From NCBI GenBank assembly GCA_019348395.1, contig JAHWJN010000054.1:1-8164 (forward strand): a stretch of 8,164 nt of DNA. Direction: 5' to 3'. This DNA comes from Chloroflexota bacterium (GTDB lineage Bacteria; Chloroflexota; Limnocylindria; QHBO01). Under the pieces are notes generated by a model. It saw only the letters and a list, made by a program, of their open reading frames with translations. It had not been told where the DNA came from and made no database searches. Below, piece by piece: positions 1 through 5,808 of the stretch. Each line of letters opens with the position of its first letter. Positions within the stretch are counted from its first letter, which is position 1. A program made the translations under genes and the position numbers.

Positions 1-1461
1 TTCGACCACGCGTGGAACGGCTACCGCGTCGACGGCCGCACGCTCACGATGGAGGTAGACAACGACCCCGATCCGATCTGGCTCGACGTCGATGGCCTGC
101 GTGCAGAGGTGACCGCCGCCCTGCACGCCGCTCCCGACGAGACATGGCAGGTACGCATCGTCGCGCGCTCGCGTCGAACGCTGGCGGCATCGCTTCCGGT
201 GCCCGCGTTGGGATGGACGGCCGCCAGGCCCGTGGAGAGCGACGTCGGTGGCATGCCACCCGACTCCGTGCAGGTCGAGTCCGACGGCCGCCGGCTGACG
301 AACGGCCTCCTGACGGTCACGGTCGCCGACGACGGCACGTTCGACCTCGAGTCGGCCGACGGAACGATCGCGGGCGGGGTCGGGCGGATCGTCGATGGTG
401 GGGACTTCGGGGACTCCTACAACTACGGGCCGCCCGGCTCCGACACGCTGGTCGATGCTCCCTCGGCGGTCGCCGTCGAGACGCTCCTCTCGGGGCCGGT
501 CGTCAGCCGCCTGCTGGTCCGGCGCGAGTACGATTGGCCCCGGGGGGTTGCTTCGGACGGATCGGCGCGCACGGCCGAGCGCGTTCCGGTCGAGGTCCTG
601 ACCCGTCTGGAGCTGCGCGCCGGCGAGCCGTTCGTCCGGGTCGAGCTTGCCTTCGAGAACCGCTCCGACGACCACCGCGTCCGCTTCCATCTCCCCCTCC
701 CCCGTGCGACCGGGCGATCGCACGCCGAAGGCCAGTTCGCCGTGGTCGAGCGCGGCCTGAGCGGCGAGGGGGGCTATCGAGAGGAGCCGCTCGGGACCTA
801 CCCCGCCCACGGCTGGGTCGACGCGGGCGGCATCGCGGTGCTCCTCGAGCACCTTGCCGAGTACGAGCTGGTGGAAGACGGTGCCGAGCTGACGCTCACC
901 GTGCTGCGCTCGATCGGGCTCATCAGCCGGAACGACAACCCCTATCGCCAGGATCCCGCCGGTCCGGCGATCCCCATCCCGGACGCGCAGATGCGCGGCC
1001 GGCGCCATTTGCGCTTCGCACTCTTCCCCCACTCCGGCGACTGGGCGGCGGGCGGCGTCGCCTCCGCCGCCGAACGGTACCGTCACCCGTTACTGGCCAC
1101 GCCAGGCCACGGGCACGACGCCGACGCCTGGCCGCCGTCGATGGCAGGCGACGACGCGCTGGCGATCGAGGGCGACGGCGTGAACCTGACCTCGCTCCGG
1201 CGACGCGACGGCGGGTGGATCGAGCTGCGCCTGGTCAACCTCGACGGTGACCGACGGCGCGCCGTCGTCCGCGGTGGGCTCCTCGAGGCCCGCGAGGCCA
1301 GCCTGCGCGGCGAACCCGGCGAGACGCTCGCCATCGACGGTGATCGGCTCGAGCTCCAGCTCGGACCGGCCGAGGTCCGGACCATTCAGCTGCGCCGTCG
1401 CGAGACGGCGGTCGGACGTCCGGAGGTGCTCGACGCCGCCGGACCCCGCCAGAACGCCTGA
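1..1461 (+). CDS. Alpha-mannosidase, glycoside hydrolase family 38, C-terminal part (5' end outside window)
   Basis: The frame is open from the first base to TGA at 1459-1461, giving 486 residues and no start, so the gene begins upstream. The visible part matches the C-terminal beta-sandwich half of bacterial GH38 alpha-mannosidases, which hydrolyse alpha-linked mannose from glycans. Supporting stretches are NGLLTVTVADDGTFDL near residues 101-116, the family hallmark DGGDFGDSYNYGPP near 133-146, a later TLTVLRSIGLISRND stretch, and an ending rich in short beta strands (LRLVNLDGD, then RTIQLRR). GH38 enzymes usually run 800-1100 residues. The catalytic N-terminal domain with its zinc ligands and nucleophile Asp should therefore lie upstream, and activity cannot be judged here. 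Family assignment is confident; substrate linkage and localisation are unknown. A cyclic-nucleotide-binding protein gene follows on the same strand, with its favoured start 53 bp after this stop. Confidence 0.88.
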   Translation, partial: FDHAWNGYRVDGRTLTMEVDNDPDPIWLDVDGLRAEVTAALHAAPDETWQVRIVARSRRTLAASLPVPALGWTAARPVESDVGGMPPDSVQVESDGRRLTNGLLTVTVADDGTFDLESADGTIAGGVGRIVDGGDFGDSYNYGPPGSDTLVDAPSAVAVETLLSGPVVSRLLVRREYDWPRGVASDGSARTAERVPVEVLTRLELRAGEPFVRVELAFENRSDDHRVRFHLPLPRATGRSHAEGQFAVVERGLSGEGGYREEPLGTYPAHGWVDAGGIAVLLEHLAEYELVEDGAELTLTVLRSIGLISRNDNPYRQDPAGPAIPIPDAQMRGRRHLRFALFPHSGDWAAGGVASAAERYRHPLLATPGHGHDADAWPPSMAGDDALAIEGDGVNLTSLRRRDGGWIELRLVNLDGDRRRAVVRGGLLEAREASLRGEPGETLAIDGDRLELQLGPAEVRTIQLRRRETAVGRPEVLDAAGPRQNA

Positions 1462-1462
1462 G

Positions 1463-1503
1463 CGTGCGCTACGATGGCCGCCCAGTCCCAGACGTAGCGC
1501 ACG
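1463..1503. repeat. Perfect 11-bp inverted repeat with 19-nt spacer, between GH38 and CNB genes
   Basis: The left arm CGTGCGCTACG (1463-1473) is the exact reverse complement of the right arm CGTAGCGCACG (1493-1503). The arms are separated by 19 nt (1474-1492). The repeat begins 1 nt after the mannosidase stop and ends on the first G of the GGAGGG ribosome binding site of the next gene. In a read-through transcript it could fold into a hairpin beside the ribosome binding site. As DNA it could be a split operator. There is no T-run after it, so a Rho-independent terminator is unlikely. The symmetry is seen directly; the function is inference. Confidence 0.6.
1470..1475 (+). promoter_or_regulatory. 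Possible -10 element (TACGAT) for the CNB gene
   Basis: TACGAT fits the TANNNT pattern of a -10 element. It overlaps the end of the left arm of the inverted repeat. A start about 7 nt downstream would give a leader of roughly 33 nt before the GTG at 1515. The same hexamer stands 6 nt before the Nudix gene start at 5809. No -35 element is recognisable at the expected distance, so this is a weak call. Confidence 0.3.
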
Positions 1504-1508
1504 GAGGG
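1503..1508 (+). promoter_or_regulatory. Ribosome binding site GGAGGG deciding the CNB protein start
   Basis: GGAGGG lies 6 nt before GTG 1515. This is the strongest Shine-Dalgarno sequence in the window and selects 1515 over the upstream in-frame GTG at 1464. The 1464 codon lies inside the inverted repeat and has no ribosome binding site. The first G is also the last base of the right repeat arm, so folding of the repeat could affect access to this site. Confidence 0.75.
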
Positions 1509-1514
1509 CATCGC

Positions 1515-1925
1515 GTGGAGCTCCACCAACAGCTCGCACAGGTTCCGCTGCTGGCGGGGCTGCCGGACAAGGTTCGCCGCCGGCTCGCAGAGATCGGCAA
1601 GCGCCGCCAGTACGGTCCGGACGAGCCCATCATTCGCGAGGGCGAGTCGGGCATCGCCTTCTACATCGTCCTGAGCGGGTCGGCCCGGGTGGAGCAGCAC
1701 GGCGAACGGATCGGCGAGCTGGCCGCCGGCGACTTCTTCGGAGAGCTCGCGCTCCTCGAGGAGCACGCCCGAACCGCGAGCGTGATCGCCAACGAGGACA
1801 CGGTCTGCCTCGGCTTCACCCGCTGGGAGTTCACCGCCATGATCGACGAGCACCCGCAGGTCGCCGTGCCCATCATGCACGCCCTCATCCGCCGCCTCCA
1901 CCGCCGCGAGCACCACAACCCCTAG
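1515..1925 (+). CDS. Stand-alone cyclic-nucleotide-binding domain protein (Crp/cNMP-binding fold)
   Basis: This 136-residue protein is almost entirely one cNMP-binding domain. Residues 1-30 form the entry helices (HQQLAQVPLLAGLP, a common start of these domains). Residues 40-60 carry the beta-barrel stretch IREGESGIAFYIVLSG. The phosphate-binding cassette spans about 72-90 as GDFFGELALLEEHARTASV, with E77 and R86 in the positions that hold the cyclic nucleotide ribose and phosphate in CRP and PKA. A short C-terminal helix (residues 117-131) ends the protein. Crp/Fnr regulators add about 80 residues with a helix-turn-helix, and none is present, so it is unlikely to bind DNA itself. It may sense cAMP or cGMP for a partner that is not visible here. 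GTG 1515 is chosen for its ribosome binding site; an in-frame GTG at 1464 would add 17 residues. Confidence 0.85.
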   Translation: MELHQQLAQVPLLAGLPDKVRRRLAEIGKRRQYGPDEPIIREGESGIAFYIVLSGSARVEQHGERIGELAAGDFFGELALLEEHARTASVIANEDTVCLGFTRWEFTAMIDEHPQVAVPIMHALIRRLHRREHHNP

Positions 1926-2034
1926 CCGGCCGATCTACTCGAAGCCTCAGGCGTCGGCTCAGCGGTTATGTTGCATGAATCCGGAATTAGCCCGATCTTC
2001 CGCCACCGACCGCCACTGCGTCCGACCGCCGCGG
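1926..2034. other. Convergent intergenic gap, no gene seen
   Basis: These 109 bp separate the stop of the plus-strand CNB gene from the stop of the minus-strand ABC-2 permease. A bidirectional terminator would be expected here. Only short potential stems are visible (for example GCC-TCA-GGC near 1945), and no stem is followed by a T-run on either strand. The middle (about 1965-1995) is noticeably more AT-rich than the surrounding genes. No RNA gene or coding region is supported. Confidence 0.5.
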
Positions 2035-2826
2035 TCAGGTCAGCCGGGTGAGGATCGCCTCGCGGTCGAAGATCCAGTTGCCGATGACCAGCGCCAGGCC
2101 GATGAGCCCGGCGACCACGAGATCACCGATCAGGATCTGCTCCATCGTGAAGCTCGCCTGCCCGGAGAAGAAGCCCGCGATCGCCACGCCGATGACCGGG
2201 ATCACGATGAATCCGCCGATCTGCTGGGCCGTGCGCGCGTCGCTGACGCGTGAGCTGACGATGATGCCGAGCAGCACGCTCAGCAGACAGATGAGCGGCA
2301 CGAGGCTGATCATCGCGACCTGCCACACGTCGTTGAAGATCAGGCGGGTGAGAACCGGGTCGGCGATCGCCCCGTTGACCAGGCCGTAGAGCACGAAGAC
2401 GCCCCACGTCGCCAGCACGGCCGGGGCCGCGGCCGCCAGCGCCTTGCCGACGAGCAGCTCGCCGACCTCCAGCGGCGTCGCGAGCTGTGGCTCGAGCGAT
2501 CGGGCCGTCTTCTCGCCGACCACGGACTGCGTCGCGATCGCCATCGGCACCATGGCCGGGATGAGGAGGAAGTAGGCCATGAAGTTCAGGACGATGAACC
2601 CCTGCGCCGCGAGCTTCGGCTCGAGTTCGGGAAACTGGCTGATGTAGGACTCGACCTGGCCGAGCTGGTCCGGGTTCATCTCGCTGACCTCGAGGAAGGC
2701 GACGAGGCCGGTCGGGATCGAGGCGAAGATGAGGGCCGGAAGGGCCACGGCGCCGAGCAGCAGCCGGTTGGTGAACAGGTCGCGCGCCTCCTTTCCCAGG
2801 ACGGCCCAGACGTAGCCGAGGCGCAT
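2035..2826 (-). CDS. ABC-2 type transporter permease (NatB-like)
   Basis: This 263-residue integral membrane protein is the channel partner of the ATPase encoded just upstream. Hydrophobic segments lie near residues 22-45, 76-100, 128-152, 168-192, 204-222 and 231-252, giving about six membrane spans. Two family hallmarks support the ABC-2/NatB class: GEKTARSLEPQLATPL near 104-119, after the second span, and FDREAILTRL at the very C-terminus. A soluble loop (about 47-74, acidic) follows the first span, as is usual for the family. ATG 2826 shares its A with the TGA stop of the ATPase gene (TGATG), and GAGG stands 7 nt before it, so translation is coupled. It is the last gene of the four-gene minus-strand cluster. 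Members export ions, drugs, peptides or polysaccharides; the substrate is unknown. Confidence 0.87.
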   Translation of the reverse strand: MRLGYVWAVLGKEARDLFTNRLLLGAVALPALIFASIPTGLVAFLEVSEMNPDQLGQVESYISQFPELEPKLAAQGFIVLNFMAYFLLIPAMVPMAIATQSVVGEKTARSLEPQLATPLEVGELLVGKALAAAAPAVLATWGVFVLYGLVNGAIADPVLTRLIFNDVWQVAMISLVPLICLLSVLLGIIVSSRVSDARTAQQIGGFIVIPVIGVAIAGFFSGQASFTMEQILIGDLVVAGLIGLALVIGNWIFDREAILTRLT

Positions 2827-3788
2827 CAGGCCACCTCGCCGATACGCGCCGCGTCCGCGTCGCGCTGGCCCACCTCGCCCACGAGGTCGAGGTACACCTG
2901 CTCGAGCGTGAGTGCGTCCTCGTGGACGCCGACGATCCGCGCGCCGGCGTCGACCAGTGATCGCACCAGCTCCGGATTGTCGCCGCGCGGCTCGCGGACC
3001 TCGACGAAGAGCGCGCCATCGTCGGCGCGCGCCGACTCGATAAAGGGCAGACGGGCCAGCAGGTCGAGGAACGAGGCCGGCCGGCGCGCGCCCACGAGCT
3101 CCACGCGCACCGTCGCCGTGCCGTTCCCCCGGCGCAGACGTGCGGGCGTGTCGACCTGCAGCAGCGTGCCGCGCATGATGCCGATCCGGTCGCAGAGCCG
3201 CTCCGCCTCGTCGAGGTTGTGGGTGCACACCACGATCGAGCGGCCGGCGTCGCGCAGAGTGGCCACGAAATCACGCACCGTCTTCGCCGCGGACGGGTCC
3301 AGTCCCGAGGTCGGTTCGTCCAGGTAGATGACGTCCGGCTCGTGGAGCAGCGCGCGGGCGATGGCGACCTTCTGCCGCATCCCCTTGCTGAACCCGTTCA
3401 CCCGGCGGTCGGCGTGCTCGGCGAGGCCGACGACGCGGAGGTATCGGTCGACCGCCTCCCGCAGCGCCCGTCCGCGCAGGCCGTACAGCCGGCCGTAATA
3501 GCCGAGGTTCTGGCCCGCGGTGAGCCGGTCGTGGAGGCCGGGGCTCTCGGTGAGGATCCCGGTGCTGGCGCGAATGCGCTGAGAGTCGCGTCCCAGGTCG
3601 AGGCCGTTGATCCGCGCATGCCCCTCGGATGGCGCGATCAACCCGGCCAGCATGCGAACGGAGGTCGTCTTGCCGGCGCCGTTCGGCCCGAGGATGCCGA
3701 AGATCTCTCCGTCGCCCACGGTGAAGCTCAGGTCTCGCACCGCGGTGAGCGATCCGAAGCGCTTGCCTAGCCCGGTGACCTCGATCAT
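2826..3788 (-). CDS. ABC-2 type transporter ATP-binding protein (NatA/CcmA-like)
   Basis: This 320-residue cytoplasmic ATPase should power the ABC-2 permease encoded immediately after it. Motifs in order: Walker A GPNGAGKTT (34-42), signature FSKGMRQ (133-139), Walker B VIYLDE (153-158), D-loop SGLDP (161-165), and switch His190 in CTHNLDEAERL. Residue 81, in the Q-loop region (GILTESPGL), is Glu rather than Gln, as in parts of this subfamily. Residues from about 225 to 310 form the extra C-terminal region typical of ABC-2 ATPases (DUF4162-like), which explains the length over 300. The start ATG 3788 overlaps the stop of the preceding ATPase gene by 4 nt (ATGA), and GGGGAGG stands 6 nt before it. 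The class is certain; the substrate is not. Confidence 0.92.
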   Translation of the reverse strand: MIEVTGLGKRFGSLTAVRDLSFTVGDGEIFGILGPNGAGKTTSVRMLAGLIAPSEGHARINGLDLGRDSQRIRASTGILTESPGLHDRLTAGQNLGYYGRLYGLRGRALREAVDRYLRVVGLAEHADRRVNGFSKGMRQKVAIARALLHEPDVIYLDEPTSGLDPSAAKTVRDFVATLRDAGRSIVVCTHNLDEAERLCDRIGIMRGTLLQVDTPARLRRGNGTATVRVELVGARRPASFLDLLARLPFIESARADDGALFVEVREPRGDNPELVRSLVDAGARIVGVHEDALTLEQVYLDLVGEVGQRDADAARIGEVA

Positions 3789-4573
3789 CGGGCGCCTCCC
3801 CGGCCGAGCAGCGCGCGAAGGCGTGGCCAGACCCGAGGACCGTGCCCGTTCGCCGAGGGCTGGCCGCTGAGGGCGCGCTCGAACCCCCGTCCGTCGTGCC
3901 GCTCGTCGGCGATCACCCGACCGTCCTGGAGGCGCACCACACGGTCGGTGGCGCCGGCCACGCCGGCGTCGTGGGTGACGATGATGGTCGTCACGCCACG
4001 ATCGCGGTTCAGGTCGCGCAGTGTCGTCATCAGCCGTCGGGACGTCGCCGAATCGAGCTCCCCGGTCGGTTCGTCGGCCAGGATGACCGCTGGATCGTTG
4101 ACGAGCGCCCGTGCGATGGCCACCCGCTGCTGCTCGCCACCGGACAGCTCCGCCGGCCGGTGTCCGATCCGATCGCGGAGCCCGACCAGGTCGAGCAGCT
4201 CGCCCGCCCGGGAACGCGCGTCCGGCCGCCGCGGGCCGTACCGCAGCGGCAGCATCACGTTCTCGATCGCGGTCAGGCTCGGGATGAGGTTGAACTCCTG
4301 GAAGACAAAGCCGATTCGCTCACGCCGAATGGTGGCCAGCTCACCGTCCGATGCACCGATCACGCTGCGACCGTCGATCTCGAGCGCGCCATCCGTCGGC
4401 CGAAGGAGGCAGCCGAGCAGATCCAGCAGCGTGGTCTTGCCGGATCCGGATCGGCCCATGATCGCCATGAACTCGCCGGGCTCGACGGAGAGCGAGATGC
4501 CGTCCACGGCGCGCACTTCGGACGCCGCGCGCCGGTAGACCTTCGTCAGCCCGTTCGCCTCCAGGATCGCCAT
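3785..4573 (-). CDS. MacB/LolD-type ABC transporter ATP-binding protein
   Basis: This 262-residue ATPase is of the class that works with FtsX-fold permeases in mechanotransmission, that is peptide, antibiotic or lipoprotein export. Motifs: Walker A GRSGSGKTT (40-48), Q-loop Gln92 (FVFQEFNLIPSL, typical of MacB/LolD), signature LSGGEQQ (143-149), Walker B VILADE (163-168), D-loop GELD (171-174), and switch His201. LolD-type ATPases end near residue 230; here a further 30 residues rich in Gly, Arg and Pro follow without a recognised domain. ATG 4573 is chosen because GAGGAG lies 9 nt before it. GTG 4579 would overlap the permease stop as GTGA but sits only 3 nt from that ribosome binding site. 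The gene follows its permease and overlaps the next ATPase gene by 4 nt. Confidence 0.92.
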   Translation of the reverse strand: MAILEANGLTKVYRRAASEVRAVDGISLSVEPGEFMAIMGRSGSGKTTLLDLLGCLLRPTDGALEIDGRSVIGASDGELATIRRERIGFVFQEFNLIPSLTAIENVMLPLRYGPRRPDARSRAGELLDLVGLRDRIGHRPAELSGGEQQRVAIARALVNDPAVILADEPTGELDSATSRRLMTTLRDLNRDRGVTTIIVTHDAGVAGATDRVVRLQDGRVIADERHDGRGFERALSGQPSANGHGPRVWPRLRALLGRGGAR

Positions 4574-4575
4574 GC

Positions 4576-5739
4576 TCACGTGCTCCTCAGGGCGGCGACC
4601 GGATCGAGCCGCGCGGCACGGAGGGCGGGGTAGATCCCGGCCAGCGCTCCGAGGATGGTGGCGAACAGGAAGCTGCGCAGGAGCAGCATCGGGGTCAGCA
4701 GGAAGACCGATGTTCCCGAGCCGGCGGTCTGGGCGTTCAGCACCACCACGAGGAGCGCACCCGCGCCGAGCCCGAGCAGCCCGCCGATGGCCCCGAGGAG
4801 GATCGCCTCGAACATGAACTCGCGCAGGATGGCGCTGGTGGGGGCGCCGACCGCCTTCTTGATGCCGATCTCCCGCACGCGCTCCGACACGCTCATCACC
4901 ATCGTGTTGATGACGCTCAATCCGCCCACGATGACCGCGATCACGCTGGCGCCCACGATGATCAGGTTGAACACGATGCTCGCCTGGCCGATCTGGTCGG
5001 CGACTTCGTCCGGCGTCACGACGCGGACGCCGTCGAGCTCCGCGCCGATCGCCTCGGCGACGGCATCGGCCTGGCCCAGGTCGTCGGGGAAGACCTCGAT
5101 CTGCGTCGCGAGGTCCTCCGTCCGCTCCTGGAAGGCCTCCGGCACCGACTCCACGTAGATCTGCTGTGCATCGCGCAACGGCACGTAGGCGATCTTGTCC
5201 GGGAAGGTGAGAGTCCGCTCGAGGACGCCGATCACCTCGAAGTCGTGGCCACGAATCTCGAACGTGTCGCCGGTGCGCAGTTCGTAGCGCTCTGCGAGGT
5301 CAGCCCCGATCACCGTGACACCGTCCTCGTCGGCCTCGAGGAAGCGTCCGGCGTCCACCCGCAGGTCGATCCGTGCGTCGTACCAGGTCTCCGGTTCGAT
5401 TCCGGTGAGCAGCTCGGGGATGTCGAAGCCGCCGACCTCGTCGGGGTCGAGCCGGGTCTGCAGGACCGGCGTCGCACGCTCCACGCCATCGATCTCCTCG
5501 ATCCGATCCACGAGACTGCGGGTGATGGGCCGGGCACTGGCCTGGAAGCCGGAGGCCGCGCCGGCGTCGAACACGAACAGGCGCGTGCGGAAATACTCGT
5601 CACCGCCGTCCACGAGGACGTTGAGCTTCTCGGCCAGCGCGCCCATCACGGTGAGCGCGAAGACGCCGATGACGATGCCGAGGATGGTAAGCGCCGTCCG
5701 CAGGGGACGGCGCCAGATGTTGCTGATCGCTTCGTTCAT
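4576..5739 (-). CDS. MacB-like ABC transporter permease (MacB_PCD plus FtsX domain)
   Basis: This 387-residue permease has the four-span MacB/FtsX layout. The first span is at about 15-35, just after the conserved N-terminal stretch IWRRPLRTALTILGIVIGV. A large extracytoplasmic domain follows (about 36-250, MacB_PCD-like, ending in an ADAVAEAIG stretch near 224-232). Three more spans lie at about 256-284, 308-337 and 346-371. Family hallmarks are SERVREIGIKKAVGAP (285-300) after the second span and PALRAARLDPVAALR (371-385) at the end. Length matches the usual 380-420. It pairs with the LolD/MacB-type ATPase gene that begins 2 nt after its stop. No HlyD/MacA adaptor gene is visible beside it, which suits a monoderm or adaptor-independent exporter. 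It is the first gene of the minus-strand cluster and has no clear Shine-Dalgarno sequence before ATG 5739. Confidence 0.91.
   Translation of the reverse strand: MNEAISNIWRRPLRTALTILGIVIGVFALTVMGALAEKLNVLVDGGDEYFRTRLFVFDAGAASGFQASARPITRSLVDRIEEIDGVERATPVLQTRLDPDEVGGFDIPELLTGIEPETWYDARIDLRVDAGRFLEADEDGVTVIGADLAERYELRTGDTFEIRGHDFEVIGVLERTLTFPDKIAYVPLRDAQQIYVESVPEAFQERTEDLATQIEVFPDDLGQADAVAEAIGAELDGVRVVTPDEVADQIGQASIVFNLIIVGASVIAVIVGGLSVINTMVMSVSERVREIGIKKAVGAPTSAILREFMFEAILLGAIGGLLGLGAGALLVVVLNAQTAGSGTSVFLLTPMLLLRSFLFATILGALAGIYPALRAARLDPVAALRST
4583..4588 (-). promoter_or_regulatory. Ribosome binding site GAGGAG for the MacB-type ATPase
   Basis: On the minus strand GAGGAG lies inside the last codons of the FtsX-type permease gene. 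It is 9 nt before ATG 4573 and 3 nt before GTG 4579. This spacing favours the ATG and supports coupled translation across the permease-ATPase junction. Confidence 0.6.
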
Positions 5740-5751
5740 GGACCCGCTCGC

Positions 5752-5757
5752 ATCCTA
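5752..5757 (-). promoter_or_regulatory. Possible -10 element (TAGGAT) for the ABC cluster
   Basis: On the minus strand TAGGAT stands 12 nt before ATG 5739, inside the 69-bp divergent gap. A start about 7 nt downstream would leave a leader of only about 6 nt, in keeping with the absence of a good Shine-Dalgarno sequence there. No -35 match is visible. This is the only place in the cluster where a promoter has room. Confidence 0.35.
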
Positions 5758-5784
5758 GCCCGGATCGCCACGTGCCGCCCATCG

Positions 5785-5799
5785 GTACGTTCGGCGTAC
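5785..5799. repeat. Short inverted repeat GTACG-N5-CGTAC in the divergent promoter gap
   Basis: GTACG (5785-5789) and CGTAC (5795-5799) are exact reverse complements around a 5-nt centre. The right arm overlaps the proposed TACGAT -10 element of the Nudix gene, and the left arm is about 28 bp from the proposed -10 of the ABC cluster. The position suits an operator for either promoter. Five-base arms can occur by chance, so the call is tentative. Confidence 0.3.
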
Positions 5800-5802
5800 G
5801 AT
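5797..5802 (+). promoter_or_regulatory. Likely -10 element (TACGAT) of a leaderless Nudix transcript
   Basis: TACGAT is followed by exactly 6 nt and then ATG 5809. Transcription would therefore begin at or next to the A of the start codon. No Shine-Dalgarno sequence precedes the ATG; the only GGAGG nearby starts on the G of the ATG itself and cannot serve it. No -35 element is seen. Leaderless genes with this TANNNT spacing are well known in actinobacteria and Deinococcus; applying that here is inference. Confidence 0.5.
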
Positions 5803-5808
5803 GCTCCG

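Noticed and set aside
12..1250. 412-codon open frame overlapping the mannosidase in another frame
   Set aside because: Very rich in Arg, Ala and Gly with no recognisable motif; a typical shadow of a GC-rich gene. The GH38 frame carries clear family hallmarks.
1464..1514. Upstream GTG 1464 as start of the CNB protein
   Set aside because: It would place the inverted repeat and the GGAGGG site inside the coding region, and the added 17 residues do not resemble the domain's N-terminus.
1940..1965. Possible Rho-independent terminator after the CNB gene
   Set aside because: Only 3-4 bp stems and no T-run on either strand.
2034..2043. Tandem GGTCA-GGTCA at the end of the ABC-2 permease gene
   Set aside because: Two 5-nt units spanning the stop codon; easily due to chance, with no further copies noticed.
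1975..2253. Plus-strand open frame starting in the convergent gap
   Set aside because: Mostly antisense to the ABC-2 permease, with composition of a shadow frame and no ribosome binding site.
3842..4633. 263-codon plus-strand frame antisense to the MacB-type ATPase
   Set aside because: No recognisable family; it is the complement of a gene with complete Walker and signature motifs.
5245..5808. Upstream in-frame extension of the Nudix gene into the permease region
   Set aside because: It lies antisense to the MacB-like permease; the Nudix family homology begins just after ATG 5809.
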